Of a stretch of 64,000 bases of DNA, positions 49,295 through 57,700 are shown one piece after another. Origin of the DNA: Flagellimonas chongwuensis (GTDB lineage Bacteria > Bacteroidota > Bacteroidia > Flavobacteriales > Flavobacteriaceae). Position numbers and translations under genes: made by a program. Under the pieces are notes generated by a model, which was not told the DNA's origin, did no database searches, and was given only the letters and a program-made list of their open reading frames with translations. The stretch is taken from the NCBI RefSeq assembly GCF_013376415.1, contig NZ_WYET01000004.1, positions 310,001 to 374,000 of the forward strand. Direction: 5' to 3'. The stretch's first letter is position 1, and every line of letters starts with the position of its first letter.

Positions 49295-50359
49295 ATGACA
49301 CAAGCATTAAGAACAATGGGTAAACTTTTTTCCATATCCGGGGCATTGCTCTTCTTTCTGGCATGCGGAGGAAGTGCCGATCCCGCCAAACACTTTTCCA
49401 TTCAATTGGAAAACAAAGCCATACAGCAAAACCAACAAGTAGGTGTTGCACTAAAGAACAAAAAGGACATCGAAATTTCCGACCTACATTATTATATGGA
49501 TGGAAAGGAACTGCCTGTTGAAAATGGAAAGTTGACTCTGGATCTCCCCACCCTAGGAAACAAAACCTTGGTCGCAAAGTTCAAAATCGAGGAAAAAACT
49601 GTGGAAGTTGAGAAGGATATGAGGTTGTTGGCCGCCGATGCCCCAGAGGTGTATACTTATGAAATCGTAAATAGCTATCCTCACGATACGGGTGCCTACA
49701 CGCAAGGATTGGAGTTCTACAATGGCACTTTGTATGAAAGCACAGGAAAAAGAGGGAACTCGAGCGTTAGAAAAGTAGATTTTGAAACAGGTGAGATTCT
49801 TCAGCAGATAGATATGGACAACACCATTTTTGGTGAAGGCATCACTATTATGAATGATAAACTGTACCAACTTACCTGGCAAAGTGGGATGGGTTTTGTT
49901 TACGACATTTCCAATCTGGAGAAAATCAAAAATTTTGTTTACGGCAAAAGTCGTGAAGGATGGGGCCTTTGCAACGATGGCAGCAAAATCTTCAAAAGTG
50001 ACGGTACCGAAAAAATCTGGTTTCTTGACCCGGAAACCATGGAAGAACAAGGCTATATAGAAACCGCCACCAACAAATCCATTTTTAACATGGCCAACGA
50101 GTTGGAGTACGTCGATGGTAAAATCTATGCTAACGTGTACCAGAAGGAAAGTATGATGATCATAGATGCCACCTCAGGAGCCATTGAGGGCGTTATTAAC
50201 TTTGGAGGGCTCAAAAACAAGGTAAACAAGGGGCCGGAATGGGACGAAGGCAATTCTGTGTTGAACGGAGTGGCCTATCATCCAGAAAGAGAAACCTTTT
50301 TTGTGACCGGTAAAAACTGGGACAAGCTGTTCGAAGTCAAAATTCGCAAAAAAGAGTAA
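49295..50359 (+). CDS. Glutaminyl-peptide cyclotransferase lipoprotein
   Basis: 354 residues. The signal SISGALLFFLACGG marks a lipoprotein; the ATG at 49316 is an equally good start. A strand-rich stretch (about 25-115) precedes a five-bladed propeller glutamine cyclotransferase domain: SYPHDTGAYTQGLEFYNGTLYES, FGEGITIMNDKLYQLTW, EGWGLCNDGS, NELEYVDGKIYANVYQ and NGVAYHPERETFFVTGK. It cyclises N-terminal Gln to pyroglutamate on exported proteins. It overlaps the thioesterase gene by one base. Confidence 0.92.
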   Translation: MTQALRTMGKLFSISGALLFFLACGGSADPAKHFSIQLENKAIQQNQQVGVALKNKKDIEISDLHYYMDGKELPVENGKLTLDLPTLGNKTLVAKFKIEEKTVEVEKDMRLLAADAPEVYTYEIVNSYPHDTGAYTQGLEFYNGTLYESTGKRGNSSVRKVDFETGEILQQIDMDNTIFGEGITIMNDKLYQLTWQSGMGFVYDISNLEKIKNFVYGKSREGWGLCNDGSKIFKSDGTEKIWFLDPETMEEQGYIETATNKSIFNMANELEYVDGKIYANVYQKESMMIIDATSGAIEGVINFGGLKNKVNKGPEWDEGNSVLNGVAYHPERETFFVTGKNWDKLFEVKIRKKE

Positions 50360-50751
50360 TGAAGACCTATTCCCAAGTTTTTGATGTAGTCCCGAGCGAT
50401 TTGGACGACCTGAACCATGTAAACAATATTCGGTATGTGGAATGGATTCAGGATATTTCCAAAAAACATTGGAAACATGTTACCTCTGAAGAAATCCAAC
50501 ATTCCATGATTTGGGTGGTTCGGAACCACAACATTACCTATCATAAATCGGCCGTATTGGGAAATACCATCCTACTGAATACTTATATCAAAAGCAACAA
50601 AGGCCCTATTTCTACGAGGGTGGTGGAAATCAAAAATAAAACTACAGGTGAACTCTTGGTAAAAGCGGCTACGGAATGGTGCTTATTGGACGCCAAAACC
50701 TTCCGACCCAAACGGGTTCCCAGTGAAATTGAAGCACTTTTTATAGACTAA
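50359..50751 (+). CDS. Acyl-CoA thioesterase, 4HBT hotdog fold
   Basis: A 130-residue single hotdog domain. DLDDLNHVNNIRYVEWIQD holds the catalytic Asp/His pair of 4-hydroxybenzoyl-CoA-type thioesterases. VRNHNITYHKSAVLGNTILLNT and ATEWCLLDAKTFRP are also typical. The specific acyl-CoA is unknown. It is co-transcribed with the cyclotransferase gene. Confidence 0.9.
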   Translation: MKTYSQVFDVVPSDLDDLNHVNNIRYVEWIQDISKKHWKHVTSEEIQHSMIWVVRNHNITYHKSAVLGNTILLNTYIKSNKGPISTRVVEIKNKTTGELLVKAATEWCLLDAKTFRPKRVPSEIEALFID

Positions 50752-51149
50752 CAATCATTCACACTATGCAAAACACTGTATTTCATCGAAATATAGTCCT
50801 ATATCCAAAAATACCCTTGTCAAAAATTTTGTAACCGGGGCAACAAATCGTAATATAGTAGTGAACCAAACATAAACTAAACCTATTTGTTGAACCTATT
50901 ATACGCAACCTTGACCATCTTTACATTCCCTACTTTCCTAAATCCCAATACTTGTTGAAACAGGCATTTTTTACGTTCAAGCCTTTCAAAAAAATGAAAT
51001 GAAAAATTACAGTTAAACCTGTTTTAACGATTTTTTAGGGAAAAGTGTAGGAAAATAGCCCATTTTAAGGTAAAACCCATAGTTTTTTTAAGGGAAAACT
51101 GCAATGAGTTTATTTTGTGCGTTAGTAACTTGCAATCAGCAAATTGCAC
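50752..51149. other. Long intergenic region before the LytTR regulator
   Basis: 398 A/T-rich bases with no gene. Near its right end are three related repeats (around 51030, 51062 and 51083), an inverted repeat GTTAAA/TTTAAC at about 51012-51028, and a possible -7 box TTATTTTG near 51110. Confidence 0.6.
51030..51105 (+). promoter_or_regulatory. Tandem repeats upstream of the LytTR regulator
   Basis: TTTTTTAGGGAAAA (51031-51044), TTTTAAGGTAAAA (51063-51075) and TTTTTAAGGGAAAA (51085-51098) share one core. The last two cores are 22-23 bases apart, the order of spacing at which LytTR dimers bind direct repeats. The third runs on into CTGCAAT; 18 of its 21 bases match 55409-55429. Confidence 0.4.
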
Positions 51150-51884
51150 ATGGAATACACCTACAACATAATCGACTCCGATGCAACCTCAAAGCTTCAA
51201 CTACAACTCTATTTGGAGGAGTACGAAGATTTGGTATGTGCAGGTGTGGACACCACGGCTTCCGCTGGACTCAATTCTATTTTAAAATATAATCCAGACT
51301 TGGTGCTCATCAACCTTGGTGAAGATGGTATGGATTACTTTCAGATGGTAACGGAGCTGAACCAGTACATGCAAACGCTTCCTATTATAATAGGGTATGC
51401 AAAGAGCAAGCAATATGCTTACAATGCCATTAAGGGTGGTTTTTTTGATTATTGGATTCTACCACACAATGAGTTCGATATAAGAAAGACGATACTCAGA
51501 TTAAGAAAATTGCACCCACAACAGGATACCCCATCTACCATTTGTCTAAAATCATATAAGGACTATAGGTATTTGGACACCAAAAACATCCTTTATCTTA
51601 AATCCGACAACAACACCACGGATTTCTACATGAAGGATGGTACCGTCATAAGTGCCTTTAAAACCTTGAAATCCTTTGAGGGAAAACTTCCCAAGGATTT
51701 TATCCGCGTGCACCAGAGCTATATTCTTAATAGTCGCTACGTTTCCCGTATCAATTATGGCAAGTCCATTTGCAGTCTAAATCATGGAGAAGAAGAGGAA
51801 CTTCCCTTTTCCAAAACATATAAGGACAAAGTGGACCAATTGAAAGAAATGCTCTCCAAAACGGTGACAAAAGCCCTCAATTAG
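51150..51884 (+). CDS. LytTR-family regulator with a non-canonical receiver
   Basis: 244 residues from ATG 51150. The N-terminal receiver-like domain (about 1-115) lacks the phosphorylation machinery. The acceptor Asp is N55 (PDLVLINLG), the switch Ser/Thr position is G81, and the conserved Lys is L103 (WILPH). The C-terminal LytTR domain (about 130-235) is complete, with YLDTKNILYLKSD and DFIRVHQSYILNSRYV. It should bind DNA without classical phosphotransfer. It is the first gene of a signalling locus and may bind the tandem repeats ahead of it. Confidence 0.88.
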   Translation: MEYTYNIIDSDATSKLQLQLYLEEYEDLVCAGVDTTASAGLNSILKYNPDLVLINLGEDGMDYFQMVTELNQYMQTLPIIIGYAKSKQYAYNAIKGGFFDYWILPHNEFDIRKTILRLRKLHPQQDTPSTICLKSYKDYRYLDTKNILYLKSDNNTTDFYMKDGTVISAFKTLKSFEGKLPKDFIRVHQSYILNSRYVSRINYGKSICSLNHGEEEELPFSKTYKDKVDQLKEMLSKTVTKALN

Positions 51885-52021
51885 CAAAATTCTTGCAGAT
51901 TACCGTATAATTCTAACAGACTTCCTTAGAATACTACTCCCTTTGGATATATACCACCTTGGCTTAAAATGCCCTGTACTTTAGCTGCATAAACTTAATA
52001 TTCATACCAAAACCTATCATT

Positions 52022-52195
52022 ATGAGAAAAGTACTTAGCATTTTAGCAGTGGCATTTTTAACAGTTGGATTTTACTCTTGTGAAGCCGAAACAGATGTAC
52101 AGGAAACCGAAGCCATGTTCGAACAATTGACATTAGATCAAAATGCAACGGATGATGATGATGTAGCTGTTGACGGACGTGGTGATGATGAGTAG
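52022..52195 (+). CDS. Small acidic lipoprotein (57 aa)
   Basis: An ATG and TAG enclose 57 codons. MRKVLSILAVAFLTVGFYSC is a full lipoprotein signal with the cysteine at residue 20; the mature part is a 38-residue, highly acidic peptide (EAETDVQETEAMFEQL, TDDDDVAVDGRGDDE). The codon pattern and signal are convincing despite its size. No family is recognised. It is followed 6 bases later by a small membrane protein gene and then by the histidine kinase region. Confidence 0.75.
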   Translation: MRKVLSILAVAFLTVGFYSCEAETDVQETEAMFEQLTLDQNATDDDDVAVDGRGDDE

Positions 52196-52201
52196 TAAAT
52201 A

Positions 52202-52441
52202 ATGTTCTCAAATACCATAACCAGCTTAATAAAAAATATAGTTTCAATCTCCATTCTGTCAGTGGTGCTATTTTATCAAAAGGATGAACCTTCAATACAA
52301 AATAAGATTGCTCCCACCCATAAGAATGATCAATTAAAGCGTTATCAAAAAAAGTTGCTTAAAAATCGGGTGCATGTCGGATTTTTAAAATACAGCGCAA
52401 TCAGATTACAACAAACTATCAACGATAGTCGCGAACTTTAA
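52202..52441 (+). CDS. Small single-pass membrane protein (79 aa)
   Basis: 79 residues: one N-terminal hydrophobic segment (LIKNIVSISILSVVLFY) followed by a strongly basic tail (NDQLKRYQKKLLKNRVHVGFLKY). It begins 6 bases after the acidic lipoprotein gene and ends at a strong terminator, so the two form a small operon. Opposite charge of the two products is suggestive of pairing, but that is only inference. Function unknown. Confidence 0.65.
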   Translation: MFSNTITSLIKNIVSISILSVVLFYQKDEPSIQNKIAPTHKNDQLKRYQKKLLKNRVHVGFLKYSAIRLQQTINDSREL

Positions 52442-52463
52442 ATTGATATTGAACATACAACTC

Positions 52464-52497
52464 AGCCCCAAACCTTAAAAATTTGGGGCTTTTTTTG
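52464..52497 (+). terminator. Terminator after the small lipoprotein/membrane protein pair
   Basis: A 9-bp stem AGCCCCAAA/TTTGGGGCT followed by seven Ts. Confidence 0.9.
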
Positions 52498-52529
52498 TTA
52501 CCTTGGATATATAAACGAACCAAATCAGT

Positions 52530-52709
52530 TTGAAAAACGGAACCCTTATACTACTTGTTATGCTCTTTTTGGGATGCTCCCAGCAAGAACCAAAAGAGGA
52601 AGTCACCTCCAATCCCGAGGTAGATACCATCCAAGAATTGTTGAGTATTGCCAAAACTTCCAAAGAATTGTCCCTCGAAGACCGGAAGGCATATTTAAGA
52701 GATGCCTAA
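52530..52709 (+). pseudogene. Severed lipoprotein signal peptide of the histidine kinase
   Basis: From TTG 52530 the frame encodes KNGTLILLVMLFLGCSQQ, a lipoprotein signal, then VDTIQELLSIAKTSKELSLEDRKAYLRDA and a TAA at 52707-52709. The same frame continues without a shift into the kinase gene (AKVLAMTKD). The most economical reading is one gene broken by a single nonsense change, for example from CAA, GAA or AAA. No terminator or promoter lies between the parts. Confidence 0.7.
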
Positions 52710-52724
52710 GCCAAAGTATTGGCA

Positions 52725-54614
52725 ATGACAAAGGACACCACCAAATTGGAACAGCTTTCGCAAGTTTCGCTGGCCTATATGAAATTAAGAGACTCTTTGG
52801 GCTTTAGAAAATCGAATGCGGAACTTTTAAGATTGTCCAAAGCAGCAGGGGCCAACAAAATATTGGGGTACTCCTATTGGGACCTTGCCACTTTTATGGA
52901 AAGTAAAGGAGTCATGGACAGCGCTTTTTTTCATTACAAAAATGCTTTGGATAATTTTGAAAAACTACCACCCGATTCCACTTCACAATCCCTTAAAGCG
53001 AGAATGTTTTATGGTATGGCACGGGTTCAGGATTCCTATAAAGATTATTTGGGCGGAGAAATTAACGCTACGACTGCAATAAAATTATTTGATGAATTGG
53101 ATGACAATTATAGACTATATAATGCCTATAATATGTTAGGAGTACTAGCCAATGGGATGGGCAATAGTGCAAAATCAATCGAATCCTATAACAAAGCCAA
53201 GGAATATTTGATAAAATCCAATAAATCGGATAAGAATAAACTTTTGTGGAGAATTCAAAACAATATTGCCAGCGTATATCTCAATTCAGACGATTATGTG
53301 AAAGCAAAACAAGCTTATCTGGAATTGATAACTGATAAAAATTTAAAAGAAGAATCATCGGATATTTATGAAAAGGCCTTGGGAAGCTTAGCCTATTCCC
53401 TTCTTAAAGTTGACAACGATACTGAACAAGCTGAGGAGCTTTTAAGAGAATCTTTCCACATCAACATGCAAACTGGAGATCTCTATGACAAGGCAAGGCT
53501 CCATTACTACTATGCTGAAGTATTGGCTTCCAAAGGAGATACAGCACAGGCAATTGCACAGGCCAATGAATCCTACGCCATAGCGCGGGAAACCTACAAC
53601 AACGACCGTTCGTTGGATGCACTAAAATTACTGACGAAGCTTGATAACACCAAAGCATCTGCCTATGCCGAAGAATACTATCAATTAAATGAAACCGTAA
53701 GCGAGGAAGAGCGTACCAAAAGGGACAAATTTGCACGAATACGACTGGAAACGGACGAAATTATAGAGGAAAACCAAATCCTGACCAAAGAAAAGCAGGT
53801 GTGGGTATACTCCGCTATATTACTGATTATCTTCGGGATAGGGTTCATGCTCATGGTTTCGTTGTACGTAAACAACAATCAATTAAAATTTAAACAAAGA
53901 CAACAGGAAAGCAACCAAGAAATTTACAACCTCCTACTTTCTCAACAAGGTAAGTTCGAGGAAGGAAAGCAATTGGAGCAAAAACGGATTTCCGAAGAAC
54001 TCCACGACGGGATATTGGGTGAAATGCTGGGAATACGCCTCATTTTAAGTGGACTCAACGAACGTGATGACCCGGCTTCCATACAGCAGCGAGCTGGTCT
54101 TATCGAAAAACTGCAAGAGCTGGAGGAAGAAATCAGAACCATTTCACACGAACTGAACCATGCAGCGTACAAAAAATTTCATAATTTTATTGTATCTCTT
54201 GAAAACATGATCGTGGAGATTGAAAAATCTTCGGGCATTACGTGTTCCTTTACTTATGACCCTGAAATACATTGGGACGATTTATTGGGGGACATTAAGA
54301 TCAATGCTTACAGGATTATTCAAGAATCGCTGAAAAACTGTGTCAAACATGCCAAAAGTCAACATGTTACCATATCGTTCCATGCTATGGACGATAAGTT
54401 AAGGTTGATTATTACAGATGATGGTGTTGGGTTTGATGTAAACAAAAAGAAAAAAGGAATTGGCCTTAGAAATATTGTTTCAAGGGTCAAAAAAATAAAA
54501 GGAACTCTGGATATTGACAGTAAAAGGGGCCAGGGAACTTCTATTAAAATTTTAATCCCCGCGAAATACACGGATGTAAAAACACCTGAAGAACCTAAAT
54601 TAATAAATGCTTAG
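52725..54614 (+). CDS. TPR sensor histidine kinase (HisKA_3/NarX-like), N-terminus lost
   Basis: About 629 residues in the remaining open frame. TPR repeats span about residues 10-345 (YDKARLHYYYAEVLASKGD is one). They are followed by one membrane segment (VYSAILLIIFGIGFMLMVSLYV, about 360-381), a coiled coil, and the HisKA_3 box ISEELHDGILGEMLG with the phosphoacceptor His. The HATPase domain carries ITDDGVGFDV and GIGLRNIVSRV. The TPRs should be periplasmic, but their signal peptide is in the severed 52530 fragment. Without it, orientation in the membrane would be disturbed. The partner regulator gene overlaps or follows directly. Confidence 0.85.
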   Translation: MTKDTTKLEQLSQVSLAYMKLRDSLGFRKSNAELLRLSKAAGANKILGYSYWDLATFMESKGVMDSAFFHYKNALDNFEKLPPDSTSQSLKARMFYGMARVQDSYKDYLGGEINATTAIKLFDELDDNYRLYNAYNMLGVLANGMGNSAKSIESYNKAKEYLIKSNKSDKNKLLWRIQNNIASVYLNSDDYVKAKQAYLELITDKNLKEESSDIYEKALGSLAYSLLKVDNDTEQAEELLRESFHINMQTGDLYDKARLHYYYAEVLASKGDTAQAIAQANESYAIARETYNNDRSLDALKLLTKLDNTKASAYAEEYYQLNETVSEEERTKRDKFARIRLETDEIIEENQILTKEKQVWVYSAILLIIFGIGFMLMVSLYVNNNQLKFKQRQQESNQEIYNLLLSQQGKFEEGKQLEQKRISEELHDGILGEMLGIRLILSGLNERDDPASIQQRAGLIEKLQELEEEIRTISHELNHAAYKKFHNFIVSLENMIVEIEKSSGITCSFTYDPEIHWDDLLGDIKINAYRIIQESLKNCVKHAKSQHVTISFHAMDDKLRLIITDDGVGFDVNKKKKGIGLRNIVSRVKKIKGTLDIDSKRGQGTSIKILIPAKYTDVKTPEEPKLINA

Positions 54615-54642
54615 TTCCCCAGATACAATAATAGAACCTACC

Positions 54643-55311
54643 ATGAAAACACTGAGAATATTGGCTATAGACGACCACGAAATGACGATGCTCGGGTATA
54701 AATTTATACTGGAGAGCATTAATTTTGACGGCTACAACATTATTGTGGATACGGCTACTTCCTATCATGCTGGCAAAAAGCTTATCGAGGATTCCGTGAA
54801 TACTTTTCAGTATGATATTTTGTTCTTGGATGTACAATTGTTCGCCCCGAACGAAGATCAACCCTACACAGGTGAAGATTTGGGTATTTTGGCGCGTAAG
54901 ATAGTGCCAAGTAGCAAAATCGTTTTCATGTCCTCTTTTAGCGATAATTTTAGAATAAACAGTATCTTAAAATCAGTTGATCCGGACGGGTATTTGGTAA
55001 AGACTGATATTGACCCCAAAACACTTGAAGATGCGGTCAAGACCATAATGCTCGACCCACCTTATTATTCTTCAAAAGCTCTTGGTGCCATTAGAAAGAA
55101 AATGGCCAATGACATAGAAATTGATGAAAAGGATAAACAGATATTGTATCATTTGTCCAAAGGAACCAAGAACAAAGATCTTGAGAAGTTCATCCGGCTT
55201 TCCCCCTCTTCCATTGAGAACAGAAAACGCCATTTAAAGACGCTATTCGGAACAGAGAACGAAAATGACCTAGCCCTTATATTGGCCGCAAAAAACAGAG
55301 GTTTTATTTAG
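54643..55311 (+). CDS. LuxR-type response regulator, partner of the TPR kinase
   Basis: 222 residues from ATG 54643 (MKTLRILAIDDHEM); ATG 54607, overlapping the kinase stop, would add 12 residues and is possible. The receiver is canonical: DD at 10-11, the phosphoacceptor D63 in ILFLDVQ, Ser in FMSSFS and Lys in GYLVK. The C-terminal LuxR-like HTH (KDKQILYHLSKGTKNKDLEKF, SPSSIENRKRHLK) is somewhat divergent. Position directly after the kinase marks it as the cognate regulator. Confidence 0.9.
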   Translation: MKTLRILAIDDHEMTMLGYKFILESINFDGYNIIVDTATSYHAGKKLIEDSVNTFQYDILFLDVQLFAPNEDQPYTGEDLGILARKIVPSSKIVFMSSFSDNFRINSILKSVDPDGYLVKTDIDPKTLEDAVKTIMLDPPYYSSKALGAIRKKMANDIEIDEKDKQILYHLSKGTKNKDLEKFIRLSPSSIENRKRHLKTLFGTENENDLALILAAKNRGFI

Positions 55312-55408
55312 TGATCACTTTCCATAAAAGGGACCGCAACCCAATTTTGTCGTTTATTTTTAATTTTTTTTTCAAAAAAATCTTACAAACAAGGGGAAAT
55401 CCCCAGAA

Positions 55409-55429
55409 TTTTTAAGGATAATCTGCAAT
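55409..55429 (+). promoter_or_regulatory. 21-base element shared with the LytTR upstream region
   Basis: TTTTTAAGGATAATCTGCAA plus one T; 18 of 21 bases match 51085-51105. It lies 63 bases before the next gene, with a possible -7 box TAACTTTA near 55449. Confidence 0.45.
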
Positions 55430-55492
55430 CCCATGCAAAAGATTCATCCTAACTTTATGTTGAAAGAATAGTAAGAATTCAATCAACACCAC

Positions 55493-56158
55493 ATGTCATC
55501 ACCAAAAAGATCAAAAAGAGGTTATAAATACACTGGTCCAAAAACCTATGAGGCCACAGATGGACTGGACGATTTTCTTAGAGTTCTAGAAAAGTATTTT
55601 TTTGCGACCGCAAAGGTAAAGTGCAAACATGATTCCCTGAACAATAGAACAGATCTTATTATAGATTTGTACCATAATTTTGGGATTACCGAATGTCTCA
55701 GGCACTTCAACAATGGTGATTGGGGCGGAAATAACGTTACCGAGGAAAGTCACTCCGACATATCTTCCTCTCTTAACAAAGCACTTCAAGTGCTTAACCA
55801 AAAGAGTGCCTATCCAACTGATATTATGGAGCTTTCGATGCATTTTAAAGATACTTCAATAATCATTTCAAGATTGTACAGACATAGTATTCCCGAACAT
55901 GCAAGCAATATATTGACATTAGTCGGCAAACACTTTGTGTATTTTACCAAAGGGTTGACGGAAATGCCCTATGAAGTCTTCGTACCTATATTTGAGGACA
56001 CATCCTTACAGGGCCACCGATCCAAAATAAATGTGGAAACCAACTATAATAATTACTGGGGACTTTATTTTGACAAAGGGAATCAAGAACACGAGGCTTT
56101 GATTTACTCCCTTCAACAAAAGAAATTTTACGAGGAAAGCATATTCCTCTTCGAATAA
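55493..56158 (+). CDS. Unrecognised soluble protein (221 aa)
   Basis: 221 residues, no signal peptide and no membrane segment. It begins with a basic stretch (SPKRSKRGYKYTGPKTYEAT), then a mixed alpha/beta body with LDDFLRVLEKYFFATAKVK, IIDLYHNFGITECLRHFNN and NYWGLYFDKGNQEHEALIY. I do not recognise any domain. The ORF has normal local codon use and its own upstream region containing the element at 55409, which links it to the signalling locus. It is convergent with glyA. Confidence 0.7.
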   Translation: MSSPKRSKRGYKYTGPKTYEATDGLDDFLRVLEKYFFATAKVKCKHDSLNNRTDLIIDLYHNFGITECLRHFNNGDWGGNNVTEESHSDISSSLNKALQVLNQKSAYPTDIMELSMHFKDTSIIISRLYRHSIPEHASNILTLVGKHFVYFTKGLTEMPYEVFVPIFEDTSLQGHRSKINVETNYNNYWGLYFDKGNQEHEALIYSLQQKKFYEESIFLFE

Positions 56159-56174
56159 TATTTTTTAGCAAATA

Positions 56175-57458
56175 CTAAGCACTGAACAAAGGTCGCGACT
56201 TCATCAAGTCGTTGACCTTTTGTTTTATTTCGGCTACCTTATTATCGTTATTGGCATCGGTGATGATTTCATCAATAAAGCCCACAACAGTCTCCATATC
56301 CTCTTCCTTAAGACCTCTAGTGGTAATGGCAGAAGTACCAAAACGTATTCCAGAGGTAATGAACGGTGATTTATCATCAAAAGGCACCATGTTCTTGTTT
56401 GCAGTGATGTCGGCTTTAACCAACACTTCCTCCGCTTCCTTACCAGAAATATCCTTGTTGCGAAGATCTATCAACATCATATGGTTGTCCGTGCCCCCGG
56501 AAATCACTTTATAATCCTTGCCCATAAAGGCTTTGGCCATAGCGGCGGCGTTTTTCTTTACCTGAACCATGTAGTGCAAGTATTCATCTGTAAGTGCTTC
56601 CCCAAAGGCAATGGCCTTGGCTGCGATAATATGCTCCAATGGACCACCTTGATTACCTGGGAACACCGCCAAATCAAGTAAAGCGGACATTTTTCTCAAG
56701 TTGCCGTTCTTTAGTTTGATGCCAAATGGATTATCGAAGTTCTCTCCCATCAAAATAAGACCTCCACGTGGGCCACGTAAGGTTTTATGGGTAGTGGTTG
56801 TAACAATGTGGCAATACGGGATAGGGTCGTTCAAAATACCCTTGGCTATCAAACCTGCAGGGTGTGAAATATCGGCCAACAAAATAGCACCTACACTATC
56901 AGCTATCTCACGGAATCTTTTAAAATCCATATCCCTTGAGTAGGCAGATGCACCAGCAATGATCAATTTCGGCTTTTCCTTGTCCGCAATCTCTTGAATT
57001 TTATCATAATTAAGCATACCGGTCTCTTCATCAACCCCATAAAAAACCGGGTTGTACAATTTTCCTGAGAAATTCACGGGCGAACCATGGGTCAAATGCC
57101 CTCCATGGGACAAATCGAAACCTAAAATTTTATCCCCTGCATTAAGACAAGCGTGGTAAACCGATGCATTGGCCTGTGAGCCAGAATGCGGCTGCACGTT
57201 CGCATATTCAGCTCCAAAAAGCTCCTTGGCACGATCAATGGCCAATTGTTCCACTTGGTCAACAACTTCGCAACCGCCATAATAGCGCTTTCCAGGATAT
57301 CCTTCGGCATATTTGTTCGTAAGCACGGAGCCTGCGGCCTCCATTACTTGCGGACTTACAAAGTTTTCGGAAGCTATTAGTTCAATACCCTCCAACTGTC
57401 TTTCTTTTTCTTGCGCTATAAGTTCAAAAATCTTCTGGTCTCGTTGCATGTTGCCCAT
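56175..57458 (-). CDS. glyA: Serine hydroxymethyltransferase
   Basis: A 427-residue fold-type I PLP enzyme that interconverts serine and glycine while charging tetrahydrofolate. [46 protein letters not shown] and the PLP lysine in [15 protein letters not shown] are all present. The start is ATG 57458, or 57449 (MQRDQKIF). A TCAATTTG near-consensus -7 box lies upstream on the minus strand. Confidence 0.98.
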   Translation of the reverse strand: MGNMQRDQKIFELIAQEKERQLEGIELIASENFVSPQVMEAAGSVLTNKYAEGYPGKRYYGGCEVVDQVEQLAIDRAKELFGAEYANVQPHSGSQANASVYHACLNAGDKILGFDLSHGGHLTHGSPVNFSGKLYNPVFYGVDEETGMLNYDKIQEIADKEKPKLIIAGASAYSRDMDFKRFREIADSVGAILLADISHPAGLIAKGILNDPIPYCHIVTTTTHKTLRGPRGGLILMGENFDNPFGIKLKNGNLRKMSALLDLAVFPGNQGGPLEHIIAAKAIAFGEALTDEYLHYMVQVKKNAAAMAKAFMGKDYKVISGGTDNHMMLIDLRNKDISGKEAEEVLVKADITANKNMVPFDDKSPFITSGIRFGTSAITTRGLKEEDMETVVGFIDEIITDANNDNKVAEIKQKVNDLMKSRPLFSA

Positions 57459-57700
57459 TGTTTAATTAAGGGCGTAAAATTACAAATTGAAAGGGGATTT
57501 CCATCTATAAAAATAGTGCTGGAACATTATTTTATTAAACGACAATTAACAATTCTGTGAAAAAGTTAAATCTTGTACAGTCCGCCATTTCAAAAGGGTT
57601 TTTATTAAAAATATACTACAATCACCCCTTTTTCGTTTATAGGAAGAGGATTTTTGGCACAGCTATTGAATTCCACATAACAACCATAAAGTTGACCCTA

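Noticed and set aside
51012-51028. Inverted repeat GTTAAA-N5-TTTAAC upstream of the LytTR gene as a separate operator
   Set aside because: It is A/T-only at the arms and expected by chance in this composition; the direct repeats next to it are more informative.
57557-57700. A 48-codon N-terminal extension of the 57701 lipoprotein
   Set aside because: It would bury the lipoprotein signal in the middle of the protein; ATG 57701 directly begins a proper signal.
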